From Bradyrhizobium guangdongense (GTDB lineage: Bacteria > Pseudomonadota > Alphaproteobacteria > Rhizobiales > Xanthobacteraceae): 64,000 nt of DNA. How positions within the stretch are numbered: the stretch's first letter is position 1; each line of letters begins with the position of its first letter. Below, piece by piece: positions 1 to 8,853 of this stretch. The stretch spans positions 372,001 through 436,000 of the forward strand of contig NZ_CP030052.1 in assembly GCF_004114975.1 (NCBI RefSeq), written 5' to 3'. The translations under genes were made by a program, and so were the position numbers. The notes under the pieces were generated by a model, which worked only from the letters and a program-made list of their open reading frames with translations, was not told the DNA's origin and did no database searches.

Positions 1-818
1 CCCCATGGGCGATCATCCATCGCATGCGCCCAGAACTGGCAGATACGAGTGCGATGTCGTCCGGGATCGAGCACCGGCATCGGCGTCTCGTCGCAGAACA
101 GCCGCGGCGAAGCCTGGATCGTCCGCAGCTGAAGCTCATAAAGACTCTTAAGCCACCATGCCGCACGCTTCACCCAGCCGGCGAGCGTCGCGCGGTCGAG
201 ATGAAGGCCCTGACCGGCCAGGATCTGCACCTGGCGGTACAGCGGCAGATACCAGGCGAACTTCGAGATCACCACGTGAGCCACGAGTGCCGTCGATGCC
301 ATGCCGCTGTCGATCAGACGCGGCAGCACCTTCGCCTGCACCACGCCGTCGGTGCAGCCGCGGCAGGCGTATTTGGGACGAATCGTGCGCAGTACCCGCA
401 GGATCGCCGGGATCACGTCCAGTACCTCGCTCACATCCTCGCCGATCCGGTGCAGAAGGCCCTGGCAGCACGGGCACGCTGTCGTGTCTGGCTCGAGCAC
501 CTGCTCGCAGCGAGGCAAATGCTTGGGTAGCGCGCCGATGTTGCGCCTCGCCTTCTTGCGCGGCTTCCCAGCCGGCTTCGTCGCAGGCAAATCGTCGTTG
601 GCTGGCGCAGGTGATGTGACGCCAGTCGCGAGATCGTCCAGTTCGAGCGCGAGCTGCTCGGCCACGATCGCCGCCAGCCGCTCTGAGCGCTTGCCGAAGA
701 TCATCTCCTTCAGCGTCTGCATCGCCACACGTAGCTTCTCGTTCTCGGCGTCAAGCGCGAGCACCATCTCGGCCAGAGCCGCTGCATCGGTCGGAAGAGC
801 TTCGGGACGAATCGCCAT
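1..818 (-). CDS. tnpC: IS66 transposase TnpC, C-terminus cut by window edge
   Basis: An open frame runs from ATG at 818 to the window edge with no stop (about 272 residues visible). It begins MAIRPEALPTDAAALAEM. It then has a leucine/glutamate-rich helical region, a basic linker, and a zinc-finger-like part with paired cysteines (CPCC, CRGC). The first DDE motif follows (CDETPMPVLDPG) close to the edge. Order and motifs match the N-terminal half of IS66 transposases (normally about 500-550 aa). The remaining D and E are off-window. It lies 50 bp downstream of tnpB. Confidence 0.93.
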   Translation of the reverse strand, partial: MAIRPEALPTDAAALAEMVLALDAENEKLRVAMQTLKEMIFGKRSERLAAIVAEQLALELDDLATGVTSPAPANDDLPATKPAGKPRKKARRNIGALPKHLPRCEQVLEPDTTACPCCQGLLHRIGEDVSEVLDVIPAILRVLRTIRPKYACRGCTDGVVQAKVLPRLIDSGMASTALVAHVVISKFAWYLPLYRQVQILAGQGLHLDRATLAGWVKRAAWWLKSLYELQLRTIQASPRLFCDETPMPVLDPGRHRTRICQFWAHAMDDRPW

Positions 819-868
819 GATCGAACGATATATCCGCCCATCACAGGCTCCAGCAAAATCTTCGCCTC

Positions 869-1223
869 TCAGCCGACAACGGCCGGCTGCTTCACAGGCT
901 TGTGTGAAACACGCGTCCACTCAAGTCCGTCGAGCAGCATCGCGAGTTGTGTCGCACTCAGATGCACCACGCCGTCGCGGACCGGCGGCCAGGTGAAGTG
1001 TCCCTGGTGCAGCCACTTCGTCACCAGCACCATGCCGCTACCATCCCATGCCAGAAGCTTCACTCTGTCCGCGCGCTTGCTGCGGAACACGAAGATGTCG
1101 CCGCAATACGAGGTTCGCGTGCAACGCTTCGCTCACCAGCGCCGACAGCGTGTGCACCGACTTGCGAAAGTCGACTGGCTGTGCCGCCAGCACCACCTTG
1201 AGGTCAGACCGTAATGCAATCAA
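869..1223 (-). pseudogene. tnpB: IS66 accessory protein TnpB, frameshifted
   Basis: The first frame starts at TTG 1223 and overlaps the tnpA stop (TTGA). It encodes MIALRSDLKVVLAAQPVDF and the conserved region as far as ALHAN. The rest (FRSKRADRVKLLAWDG, WPPVRDG) continues in another frame to 869. One extra base near 1111 accounts for the shift: CGAACCTCGTATTGC in place of the expected CGAACCCGTATTGC. The joined protein would be about 117 aa, normal for IS66 TnpB. IS66 TnpB is not known to need programmed frameshifting, so I call it broken; a sequencing error is the other explanation. Confidence 0.85.
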
Positions 1224-1693
1224 CGGATGCCCCGAAGCGCCGATAGCACTGTCGAAAGCGTCGCCAGCTCCACTCCGGGCTCGACCCGGATGCGTGCCCC
1301 GCCCAGCTCGATCTCGATCATTCCGCCAAGCTTGCCTGGAGCCGATGCCATCTGCGGCGGCACCTTATGCGCGCACGCTAACCGGTCCGACTCGTCTGCC
1401 GTCGCCGGACCGCTCTCGGAAGCGATCCGGACCGGCACGAAGCCTGGCGCCTGAAAGCTCACTGCCGTCGCGAACTTGCGCCGCCACACCGTCAGCAACC
1501 CACGGACAACGCCATGGCGCCGAGCGACCTCGGAAATATTGGCCCCTTCCTCGAAGCTCTCGGCCACGATCCGAGCCTTCTCTTCAGCCGTCCAGCGCCG
1601 TCGTCGACGCTGCCCTGTGATCACCTCGATCCGACGATAGGAGCCGCTTTCCTGCCTGGCATCAAGCCTGGCTTCATGCATGGCATCTGCCAT
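1220..1693 (-). CDS. tnpA: IS66 TnpA-like helix-turn-helix protein
   Basis: 157 aa, first gene of the element. The centre holds an HTH of the IS66 Orf1 / IS3 OrfA type: RRRRWTAEEKARIVAESFEE followed by ANISEVARRHGV and the WRR motif. The C-terminus has the IS66-typical IEIELGGARIRVEPGV segment. It is likely the DNA-binding accessory protein for transposition. Its TGA overlaps the TTG start of tnpB, suggesting translational coupling. The gene looks intact. Confidence 0.9.
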   Translation of the reverse strand: MADAMHEARLDARQESGSYRRIEVITGQRRRRRWTAEEKARIVAESFEEGANISEVARRHGVVRGLLTVWRRKFATAVSFQAPGFVPVRIASESGPATADESDRLACAHKVPPQMASAPGKLGGMIEIELGGARIRVEPGVELATLSTVLSALRGIR

Positions 1694-1757
1694 AGCCCAC
1701 CTCCAAAAAACAGTTCATGCCAGGCTGTATCGCAGCTCATTCGCGCGATGCCCAGGT

Positions 1758-1777
1758 GGGGGGCTCATGCCGGTTAC
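1758..1777 (-). repeat. Candidate terminal inverted repeat of the IS66 element
   Basis: Read on the minus strand from 1777 the sequence is GTAACCGGCATGAGCCCCCC, about 85 bp upstream of the tnpA start. A GTAA start followed by a C/G-rich tract is typical of IS66 ends. The matching right end is outside the window, so the exact boundary is inferred. Confidence 0.6.
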
Positions 1778-1869
1778 ACCCAATGTTGACCCCAGGGTTC
1801 CGCCTTCGATACCGGAATTTCTGAGGCGGCGGTAACAGGACCGAATCTGCAGCGGGCTGGCGTGTGGCT

Positions 1870-2340
1870 CTAAGCGGTTGGCTGATACAGTGTTGGAAAC
1901 CAACGATCGACAACCGCAGTTGGGAAGCCGAGCTTCACCGGCGAGCGTGTTGTGGACGAGACGAGGTAACCCTTTTCAATAAGGGAGTTGAGCACCGCCC
2001 GCGCCTGGCGCTCTTTGTAGCCGGTGAGGCCGCGCGCAGGGCCCCGAGCATATTCGCCCGCCATGACCGCTTCGCGCAGCAAAGGCCATGAACCCTTTGG
2101 AAGGCGCTTTGCACGCGTCTCCTCCTCGGTCCAAATCTCCATCCGCCTCAGTAATTCTTCCGGCTCCAAAAGCCCGGCCATGAAGTTGACCTGGTCAACA
2201 CAGGTGGCCAGGAAGAATTTGCAGAAATCAAGAAGCCCTGCCATCGTAAGATTGCCTCGGCTATCGAGGTCGCCGCGACGCGGCTCGTCAGCAGCCTGCA
2301 GATAGGCGTGGTATTCCTCGTGAAGCCAAGTCAGTCGATT
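1870..2340 (-). pseudogene. Fic-family protein, C-terminal fragment
   Basis: The frame reads from about 2340 (NRLTWLHEEYHAYLQAAD, then EPRRGDLDSRGNL) through a helical region (LDFCKFFLATCVDQVNFMAG) and a winged-helix-like end (ARAVLNSLIEKGYLVSSTTR) to a stop at 1870. This matches the C-terminal third of Fic/DOC AMP-transferase-type proteins. The catalytic HPFxxGNGR motif should lie upstream, but the frame is cut off at 2340 and meets a stop at 2368-2370. It is therefore a remnant. An ATG at 2244 could start a 124-aa piece, but that would lack the active site. Confidence 0.75.
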
Positions 2341-2642
2341 ACCTCCACGCTTTCCTATTCGATCGCATCAAAGTCGATCGCCCCTTCGTCGCGGAGCTTG
2401 GAACCAACCAGCGCTCCGACGCGATCATGCGTGCCATCGTGAGCAGGACCAGGAGTCTTGGAATACCGCTGCTGGCCGAGGGTATCGAAACGGAGCAGCA
2501 ATGGTCGTGGTTGCCCAAACTCGGCTGCAACGCAGCACAAGGCTATTTGATCGGTAGGCTAAAACTGCCACACGCCGTTTTGTCCCACATGATGAGTGGC
2601 AGGTCACGTCGACGAAAGATGGGGCTTGGGCACTCCGTGTAA
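2334..2642 (+). pseudogene. EAL-domain (c-di-GMP phosphodiesterase) C-terminal fragment
   Basis: The plus-strand frame reads DYLHAFLFDRIKVDRPFV, then IMRAIVSRTRSLGIPLLAEG, then GIETEQQW, GCNAAQGYLIGR and a stop at 2640-2642. These are the last EAL motifs: KVDRPFV with a metal-site Asp, LLAEGIET with the catalytic-loop Glu, and QGYLIGRP-like. Everything before YLHAF, including the EAL signature itself, is missing. It begins exactly where the Fic fragment on the other strand begins. No start codon or promoter context was found. Confidence 0.8.
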
Positions 2643-3310
2643 TGCACATTGTAGCATACCGTTCGGGACCGTGAAGATCATGAAGTCTGCTTGATTTGCC
2701 GATGACAGCAGATCTTTCTGGTCGCTTTCCGTGACGCGCCTTTTCTTATCATTTTTCGAAATAATTTCGATCGGGAAGTGGGCATTGCGACGACGGCGCC
2801 GGAAGGCGCGCGACCAAAAAATTCGACGGTTGCGGGCGAGGGGGCCAGACGGCTTGGCCGGCAGGTCACTACACCCCGAAACACGCCAGTTGGCTCATCA
2901 TGGTCGAGTGCGAGATCAGCGTGTTTCAGCGCCAGTGTCTTGGCCGCCGCATCGACGACCCCAAAAGGTCCCGAAACGAGATCGCAGCATGGCAAAGCCG
3001 GCGAAGCAAAACTCGAGCTCGCATCAAGTGGATGTTCGCAACCTGACAAAGCACGCGCCAAACTCGGCCGCGCCTATCCAGCCACCGCAAAGAGTCAAAA
3101 TCACTGAGCTGAACCACTAGGTGCTCGCGCATTTTAGTCGTTCCAAAAAACGTTAGGGTGATCCCGCTCAAATTTCGGAGTTTCAGTCGTTTCCGACACC
3201 GATAAGCCGGGCTAGTAAGAGCAATAACCAGAAGGCACCGTTCATTCGAACACTCCCTTCTTCTCTACGCCGAAACGACGCACTCCATCCTGCTTCGATC
3301 CGTCGCGGAA
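2643..3310. other. No gene recognised
   Basis: About 670 bp between the EAL remnant and the hairpin region. Open frames here (for example 2778-3107 plus and 2678-3061 minus) have no recognisable motifs and low-complexity composition. It looks like decayed or intergenic DNA. Confidence 0.5.
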
Positions 3311-3513
3311 CGAGGAGCGGAGCTCCTCGCCGGGGGCGCTCGGGAACGGCATGCATGCCTATCTGTAGGTTCAATCCTAATTCGGACTCCGTAACGATGA
3401 ATTAGGACACCGCGGTTAGGCGGAGATCGTCGGGTGCTTCCTCAGTCCCACCCGACACAGCTTAAATGCGTATATCGGAAAAGGGAGGTCCCGGCGGCAA
3501 ACCGGGGCTTTTT
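3311..3513 (+). ncRNA. Candidate structured RNA ending in an intrinsic terminator
   Basis: Four inverted repeats follow one another. CGAGGAGC (3311-3318) pairs with GCTCCTCG (3322-3329). TCCTAATTC (3375-3383) pairs with GAATTAGGA (3399-3407). GTCGGGTG (3429-3436) pairs with CACCCGAC (3449-3456). CCCGG (3490-3494) pairs with CCGGG (3502-3506) and is followed by a T run. No protein frame explains them. The arrangement fits a small RNA of about 140-200 nt, but I recognise no known family and can place no promoter. Confidence 0.35.
3490..3513 (+). terminator. Rho-independent terminator, plus strand
   Basis: Stem CCCGG/CCGGG with a 7-nt loop, followed by GCTTTTT. There is no intact plus-strand gene upstream, so it probably ends the candidate RNA. 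Confidence 0.55.
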
Positions 3514-3544
3514 CGTTTGGCTCAAGGCGGTAAACACAAAAAGG

Positions 3545-3586
3545 CAAAAACGCCGCCCGCTTGAAAAACCGATGCGAGCGGCGTTT
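3545..3586 (-). terminator. Rho-independent terminator for the kyn genes
   Basis: A 13-bp stem with one mismatch (3548-3560 with 3574-3586) and a 13-nt loop. On the minus strand it is followed by a TTTTT run. It lies about 170 bp downstream of the kynU stop and is correctly oriented to end that transcript. Confidence 0.7.
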
Positions 3587-3754
3587 AGCCAGCCAAGGGA
3601 AGGTGATGCAAAATCCCAGCGAGCACTAGTATGCACAGACTGTAACACGATTTTGTGTCGGGGAAAGGGACACCCGCCAGACGAGTACCTGCTATCTCGC
3701 AGCAGGGTATTGTGTGTGAGCAGACTTGGTGGAGACGCACGCATTGCTAAGCGC

Positions 3755-4969
3755 TCATGTCACGGCATGCACAACGTCATATTCTGGCCGCCGCCAAAGC
3801 TCCCGCGTAAATACCCGCTCGATCACCTCGATTGCTCTCATCACTTCGGCCTTGCCGATATAAAGCGGGGTGATACCGAACCGCATGATGTCGGGCGCCC
3901 GAAAGTCGCCGATCACGCCATGGGCAATCAGGGCTTGCATCGCTGCGTAGCCCCTTTCAAATGCGAACGAAACCTGTGAGCCTCGCTCTTCATGCGAGCG
4001 CGGCGTCACCAGCCTGAGCTGCGGGCAGAGACGCTCGACTTCGCCAATCAGCAGATCGGCGAGCTCGAGCGAGCGAGCGCGGACTTCATGCATGTCGATG
4101 CGGTCCCAGATATCGAGCGAGGCTTCCAGCGCTGCCATAGCGAGCACGGGCGGAGTGCCGATCCTCATGCGCTCAATGCCAACTGCTGGTGCATAGCCGA
4201 GATCGAAGGCGAAGGGCTTGGCGTGGCCCATCCAGCCCGACAGAGCAGGCCGCGCGTGATCAGCATGGCGCGGCGCAATGTAGAGAAACGCCGGCGCCCC
4301 AGGGCCGCCGTTGAGATACTTGTAGGTGCATCCGGCCGCGAAGTCGGCGCCAACGCGTGCGAGATCGACGGGCAACGCGCCGGTAGAATGTGCGAGGTCC
4401 CAGACAGTGACGATGCCCAGTGCGTGGGCTCTTGCGGTGAGCTCGGCCATGTTATGACGCCGCCCCGTGCGATAGTCCACCTCCGTGATATAGAGCACCG
4501 CGATTTCCTCGGACAGCGATTCCTCTATCTCCTCAGGCCGAACGAGCCGCAATTGGTGCCCGCGTCCCAAGGTCGCGATCAAGCCTTCGGCCATATAAAG
4601 ATCGGTCGGGAAATTGCCGGTATCCGACAACACGATTTTGCGATCACGATTCATCTCGAGCGCGGCGGAGAGCGCCTGATAGACCTTCAACGACAGCGTA
4701 TCGCCAACGGTGACAGACCCAGTTTCAGCGCCAATAAGCCGTGCAATCCGATCACCCAGCTTGCGCGGCTGCACATACCAGCCGGCAGTATTCCAGGCGC
4801 GGATCAGCTCGACGCCCCACTGCTGCTGGATGACGCGGCCCATTCGATCAGCCGTGCTAAGCGGCAGCGGACCAAGCGAATTGCCATCCAGATATGTCAC
4901 ACCGTCCGGAATGTTGAACAGCGGCTTTGTCTGTTCGTAAACGCGCAATCTGTTTTCTGTAGTGCTCAT
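3755..4969 (-). CDS. kynU: Kynureninase
   Basis: 404 aa, full length for the family. A PLP enzyme that cleaves kynurenine to anthranilate and alanine. Visible motifs: [11 protein letters not shown] near residue 26; [11 protein letters not shown] near 90; [13 protein letters not shown] with the PLP-pyridine Asp at about 191; and [16 protein letters not shown] with the Schiff-base Lys at about 217. Its ATG overlaps the kynA stop (ATGA, 4966-4969), so the two are translationally coupled. It ends the minus-strand cluster that starts at 11.0 kb and is followed by a hairpin terminator. No formamidase (KynB) gene is present, so the middle step must be supplied elsewhere. Confidence 0.96.
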   Translation of the reverse strand: MSTTENRLRVYEQTKPLFNIPDGVTYLDGNSLGPLPLSTADRMGRVIQQQWGVELIRAWNTAGWYVQPRKLGDRIARLIGAETGSVTVGDTLSLKVYQALSAALEMNRDRKIVLSDTGNFPTDLYMAEGLIATLGRGHQLRLVRPEEIEESLSEEIAVLYITEVDYRTGRRHNMAELTARAHALGIVTVWDLAHSTGALPVDLARVGADFAAGCTYKYLNGGPGAPAFLYIAPRHADHARPALSGWMGHAKPFAFDLGYAPAVGIERMRIGTPPVLAMAALEASLDIWDRIDMHEVRARSLELADLLIGEVERLCPQLRLVTPRSHEERGSQVSFAFERGYAAMQALIAHGVIGDFRAPDIMRFGITPLYIGKAEVMRAIEVIERVFTRELWRRPEYDVVHAVT

Positions 4970-5805
4970 AGGACCGTTCGGACGCGCCAGAGTTCCGGGA
5001 ATAGTTCGACCTCCAGCATTCGCTTGAGATAGCTGACGCCGCCGGTGCCTCCCGTACCTCGTTTGAAGCCGATGATGCGCTCCACGGTGGTCACATGGTT
5101 AAAGCGCCAACGGCGGAAATAGTCCTCGAAGTCGACGAGCTTCTCAGCAAGCTCGTAGAGCAGCCAATGCGTTTCCGGCGCCTCATAGACACAGCGCCAG
5201 GCCTCGACCACTGCATCGTTGAGGCGATGCGTTTCACGGACATCACGTTCCAGTACGGAGCGCGGAATCGCAAGCCCCTTGCGGTTGCCGAGGCGCAGCA
5301 CCTCGTCGTACAGGCTTGGGATTGTGAGCTCCCTCTCAAGAAGCCGTGTCGCCTCCGCATCATGCGCGTGCGGCTTCAGCATGGCTGGATTGCGATTGCC
5401 CAAAACATATTCGATGAGGCGGTACTGACGGGATTGGAAGCCGGACGACTGTCCGAGCTTCGCCCGGAAATGCGTATACTCGCTTGGCGTCATCGTGCGC
5501 AGCACGTCCCATGCGCTGTTCAACTGTTCGAAGATACGTGAGACGCGCGCCAGCATTTTCATTGCCGGCGCGACGGCGTCGCGTGCAATCGCGTCGCGGG
5601 CCGCACCCAATTCATGAATGGCAAGTCGCATCCAGAGCTCCGAGGCCTGATGCTGCACAATGAACAGCATCTCATCGTGCGCATCCGACAGCGGATGCTG
5701 CGCGCTGAGAATGGTCTCCAATCGCAGATAATCGCTATAGGACATCCGCGCAGCGAAATTCGTTTCTGCGCCTTCTGCTGTTGGATCGTAGTCATTGTTG
5801 GCCAT
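4966..5805 (-). CDS. kynA: Tryptophan 2,3-dioxygenase
   Basis: 279 aa, full length. A haem enzyme that opens the indole ring of tryptophan to N-formylkynurenine. Motifs: [12 protein letters not shown] with the active-site His at about 52; [13 protein letters not shown] with the substrate-carboxylate Arg; [13 protein letters not shown] with the proximal haem His at about 237; and the terminal [12 protein letters not shown] loop. It lies upstream of and overlaps kynU. About 255 bp separates it from the ABC permease gene upstream on the same strand, enough for its own promoter, though read-through is possible. The N-terminal 20 residues are the usual variable tail. Confidence 0.96.
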   Translation of the reverse strand: MANNDYDPTAEGAETNFAARMSYSDYLRLETILSAQHPLSDAHDEMLFIVQHQASELWMRLAIHELGAARDAIARDAVAPAMKMLARVSRIFEQLNSAWDVLRTMTPSEYTHFRAKLGQSSGFQSRQYRLIEYVLGNRNPAMLKPHAHDAEATRLLERELTIPSLYDEVLRLGNRKGLAIPRSVLERDVRETHRLNDAVVEAWRCVYEAPETHWLLYELAEKLVDFEDYFRRWRFNHVTTVERIIGFKRGTGGTGGVSYLKRMLEVELFPELWRVRTVL

Positions 5806-6061
5806 CGCGGGCGTCCTTAGTCAGACCGATCAGACAAGGGGTGAGCTCTGACCAGGGATCTCTTAGTGGGACGACTGCGCCTGCAGGGGTTGCGATTTGG
5901 CTCGACGACGAGACGACTCGGAACCTCCCGCCTGATCCGGACATCCCCCATCAGCTCGGCTTGGCAACTTAAGCTGAGACGTTCACCGCCGCCCACCCGC
6001 GCTGCGAGCGTGCCAAATTGCGCATTCATCGTCGCTGTTCCATCATCTGCCGGTCGACGAT

Positions 6062-6913
6062 TTATGCAGATCTTTCGAACTGCGGCTGCCAACGCAAGAG
6101 GTATGATTGCAAATATTGTACAAGCAGCGCCAGCATGGTTCCGACGATCATCATTATAAAGATCGCGACCATCATTTCGCTGGCATTGGCGCGTGCCTCT
6201 GCCTCAATGATGAGCTTGCCGAGGCCACGTTCAGCGCCGATAAACTCTCCGACGATCACGCCGACAAGTGCAAACGACACTGCAGGGAGCAGAGACGCGA
6301 ACACCCAGGCCAGCGCAGACGGAATGACAACGGTACGCAAGATGGTCAGCTCGCTCGCGCCCAATAGGCGGGCGGCGGCAATTTGATCTCTGTCGACCGC
6401 CCGCGTGCCTTCGAACGTATTAAAGAACACGATGAAGAACACGACGAGTGCGGCGGTCACCACCTTCGACACATCGCCAAGGCCAAACATGAGAATGATC
6501 AGTGGCACGAGCGCGATGCGTGGGATCGAATTGAACGCCAGAATGAACGGTCCAAATATGCGCGCAAGAACGTCCGAGCGTCCGAGGAGGAGGCCAACGA
6601 CGATGCCGGCGGCCGAGCCGAACAGAAATCCCCACCAAGTATTCTTCAGCGTGACAAGCGTCGCTATCCAAAGATTGTTATCGGCATTCCTGAAGCAGAC
6701 CAGAAAATCCGATGGGTCGTTGAGGCAGCTAAGCCGCAAGAAGCTCTGCCAGATCAATGACGGCTTCGCCACGAAATACGGGTCGAGAATCTTGGGAACA
6801 TAGGCTCTTGGCAGAACTGCTTTGCTCCATTCAAAGCCCCATTGCCAAATCACAAGCAGAAAAGCGAAAATTGCGATCTGCCAGAGCACGATCACCTGAC
6901 GACGGGTAGCCAT
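6062..6913 (-). CDS. ABC transporter permease, TauC/SsuC type
   Basis: 283 aa from ATG 6913; a TTG at 6919 overlapping the upstream stop is the other option. Inner-membrane permease of the nitrate/sulfonate/taurine type with about six membrane segments. The EAA loop (AARLLGASELTILRTVVIPS) near residues 195-215 contacts the ATPase. An unusually long polar loop with three cysteines (residues about 60-80) follows the first segment. It sits directly downstream of its ATPase gene. The substrate is not readable from sequence. Confidence 0.92.
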   Translation of the reverse strand: MATRRQVIVLWQIAIFAFLLVIWQWGFEWSKAVLPRAYVPKILDPYFVAKPSLIWQSFLRLSCLNDPSDFLVCFRNADNNLWIATLVTLKNTWWGFLFGSAAGIVVGLLLGRSDVLARIFGPFILAFNSIPRIALVPLIILMFGLGDVSKVVTAALVVFFIVFFNTFEGTRAVDRDQIAAARLLGASELTILRTVVIPSALAWVFASLLPAVSFALVGVIVGEFIGAERGLGKLIIEAEARANASEMMVAIFIMMIVGTMLALLVQYLQSYLLRWQPQFERSA

Positions 6914-6915
6914 GA

Positions 6916-7761
6916 TCAATCGGCCTTGGTACGGCGAAACTCTTCGCCAAGCGAATGCCAGATGTGAGAATACAGGCGGCCGAATTCGGCCGTTTCGCGC
7001 AACCCGACTGGATCTCGCGGACGAGGAAAGGGCACCTGGAAGTCATCCTTCAGCCGTCCGGGCCTTGCGGACAGGACGATGATGCGGCTGGCCAGTGTAA
7101 GCGCCTCGCCGAGGTCGTGAGTTACGAACAGCACAGTCTGCCGTTCGCGCTCCCAGATATCGAGCAATGTCTTGTGCATTTCCAGCTTGGTATGAGTATC
7201 AAGCGCGCCGAAAGGCTCATCCATCAGGAGAATTTCAGGTTCGAGGATGAGGGTGCGCATTAAGGCCACCCGCTGACGCATCCCGCCCGAAAGCATCCGA
7301 GGAAAGCTCTGGCCGAAGCCAGTCAACCCGGCCTTTCCAATCGCATCGGCAACCCGCGCGGAACGCTCCGTCTTCGTGATACCGGAGATTTCGAGCCCGT
7401 AGCCGATATTCTGCTCGACCGTTCGCCAAGGAAATAGTGTGTCGCGCTGAAACACGTAACCGACGTTGGAATTTACCTTGCCGGTATCAACTAAGTCGCC
7501 GTCGACGAGAATTCGGCCGCCTGAATGTGGCAAGAGCCCGGCCACCATGTTGAGGATCGTGCTCTTTCCGCAGCCGGAGGGGCCGAGCAAGGCAACGAAT
7601 TCGCCTTGGCGAACCTCGAATGATACATTGTCGACGGCAGCAAAATCGCCTCGACCGGCGCTGAAGCGCTTAACTAGTCCTTGCACAGCAATCCGAGTGC
7701 GACCAGCGTCCGCATTCGTCGTTTCTCGGGCAACGGCGAGGCTGGGGCCAGGCGCGGACAT
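6916..7761 (-). CDS. ABC transporter ATP-binding protein, TauB/SsuB type
   Basis: 281 aa from ATG 7761, whose first base is the last base of the upstream stop (TGATG). A longer frame reaches 7854 but overlaps the binding-protein gene. Walker A GPSGCGKST, Q-loop YVFQRDTLFPW, signature LSGGMRQRV, Walker B ILLMDEPFGALD and switch His VTHD are all intact. It powers uptake with the adjacent permease (6062-6913) and binding protein (7761-8807). Confidence 0.93.
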   Translation of the reverse strand: MSAPGPSLAVARETTNADAGRTRIAVQGLVKRFSAGRGDFAAVDNVSFEVRQGEFVALLGPSGCGKSTILNMVAGLLPHSGGRILVDGDLVDTGKVNSNVGYVFQRDTLFPWRTVEQNIGYGLEISGITKTERSARVADAIGKAGLTGFGQSFPRMLSGGMRQRVALMRTLILEPEILLMDEPFGALDTHTKLEMHKTLLDIWERERQTVLFVTHDLGEALTLASRIIVLSARPGRLKDDFQVPFPRPRDPVGLRETAEFGRLYSHIWHSLGEEFRRTKAD

Positions 7762-8807
7762 CACTTGTATTTTGCCTTCGCTACATTGAGAAAGCTCATA
7801 TCGACAACGTCCTCGTATGCAGTCTCCGGAATTTCTGTACCCTTGCGGGACCAAATTCTGCTGCCCCGATCATAGGCGGCTTTGTCGATGTTTCCGTCAT
7901 ATGCCCAAGTCAATTTGTCAAAGCCAAGCTCTGCGCTAACGGCGGTGGGATCGATTCCAGAAAACCACTTGGGCGCAACCAGTGCCTGGACTTCGGCGAG
8001 CGGCGTCGTTTTGACCCACTTCATCGCCCGATAAATCGCGTTCACGAAGGCCTGTACCGTCGGCTTGTCCTGCTCGATCGTGTCCGCCAGCGTGTAGACG
8101 ACCAGCACCGGAACCGTGCCCCCGAAATCTTTCTCAAACATCCCCGGTTGGGAGGTATCGTAGATCAGAGTGCCAAAGCCCTTTTTCTTGATTTCGATGA
8201 TCCAACTTGGCGGTGCCATGATGGCATCAAACTGCTTGGTTTCGAGAGACGGAAACATGATCTCCTGCCCGCCGCCAGCGACCCAATTCACTTTTCCGCC
8301 AAGCCCTCGTGCTTCAAACAGATAAGTGCCATAGACCCAACTGCCCGATCCGATGGCCGTGGCCGCGATGATCGGCTTGGCCCCGTCTGGGCGCTTGTAG
8401 GCCGCTAGCTTCTCGAGCGACGTGATGCCGCTTTCATAGAGGTCTTGCCGCACAACAACATTGGCGTACGAGCACGCCATTTCAGTTGCGAGCAGAATTT
8501 TGCATGCCTTGCCGCGCGCCGTGAGTTGAAGGGGGTGACTGGCGTCACCGTGGGCGAACATCGCTTGGTCCGAAGCGAGCATCTGGCGACCGAAACTGCC
8601 CGAGTTGCCTGTAATCAGTTTCGAATTGAGTCCTTCATCCCTGAAATAGTTCTTGAGCTCGGCGATCATGCCGATGGCATAGATTGGCGTTGTGGGGCCG
8701 AAGGCGAGGGTGACCGGCTTGCCTTGAGCGCGCGACTGGCTCGGCAGCAACGAGGTGCCCGCAAATGCGGAGCCCGAAACAAGGACTCGGCGCCGTGTGA
8801 TGGTCAT
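7761..8807 (-). CDS. ABC substrate-binding protein, NMT1/TauA-like
   Basis: 348 aa periplasmic binding protein. The N-terminus MTITRRRVLVSGSAFAG is a Tat-like or strongly basic signal with a cut likely after SRA (about 26-28). The mature part has the NMT1/THI5-like fold: GPTTPIYAIGMIAELKNYF, the GSGSWVYGTYLFEARGL hinge, and FVNAIYRAMKWVKT. It is the first gene of the transporter trio, 46 bp downstream of the CoA-transferase gene on the same strand. Co-location with CoA-ester and kynurenine enzymes suggests uptake of an organic or aromatic acid (inference). Confidence 0.9.
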   Translation of the reverse strand: MTITRRRVLVSGSAFAGTSLLPSQSRAQGKPVTLAFGPTTPIYAIGMIAELKNYFRDEGLNSKLITGNSGSFGRQMLASDQAMFAHGDASHPLQLTARGKACKILLATEMACSYANVVVRQDLYESGITSLEKLAAYKRPDGAKPIIAATAIGSGSWVYGTYLFEARGLGGKVNWVAGGGQEIMFPSLETKQFDAIMAPPSWIIEIKKKGFGTLIYDTSQPGMFEKDFGGTVPVLVVYTLADTIEQDKPTVQAFVNAIYRAMKWVKTTPLAEVQALVAPKWFSGIDPTAVSAELGFDKLTWAYDGNIDKAAYDRGSRIWSRKGTEIPETAYEDVVDMSFLNVAKAKYK

Positions 8808-8853
8808 GCATTACTCCCCTGCTGCTTGTTGCGAACCAGGCGCTTAAGATCCG

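Larger units (their letters stand above)
1..1777 (-). mobile_element. IS66-family insertion sequence, partial
   Basis: Three minus-strand genes in IS66 order (tnpA, tnpB, tnpC) end at a candidate terminus at 1777 that begins GTAA, as IS66 ends do. The other end and most of the tnpC DDE domain lie outside the window, so no target duplication can be checked. tnpB carries a frameshift, so this copy is probably not autonomous. Confidence 0.9.

Noticed and set aside
24..996. Plus-strand open frames across the IS66 region
   Set aside because: They are in shadow of the minus-strand tnpC/tnpB frames, which have clear family motifs.
1100..1125. Programmed frameshift in IS66 tnpB
   Set aside because: No slippery heptamer is present and IS66 TnpB is normally made from a single frame; a single-base insertion explains it better.
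2778..3107. Plus-strand 109-codon frame as a gene
   Set aside because: No motif, no good start signal, and overlapped by equally long frames on both strands.
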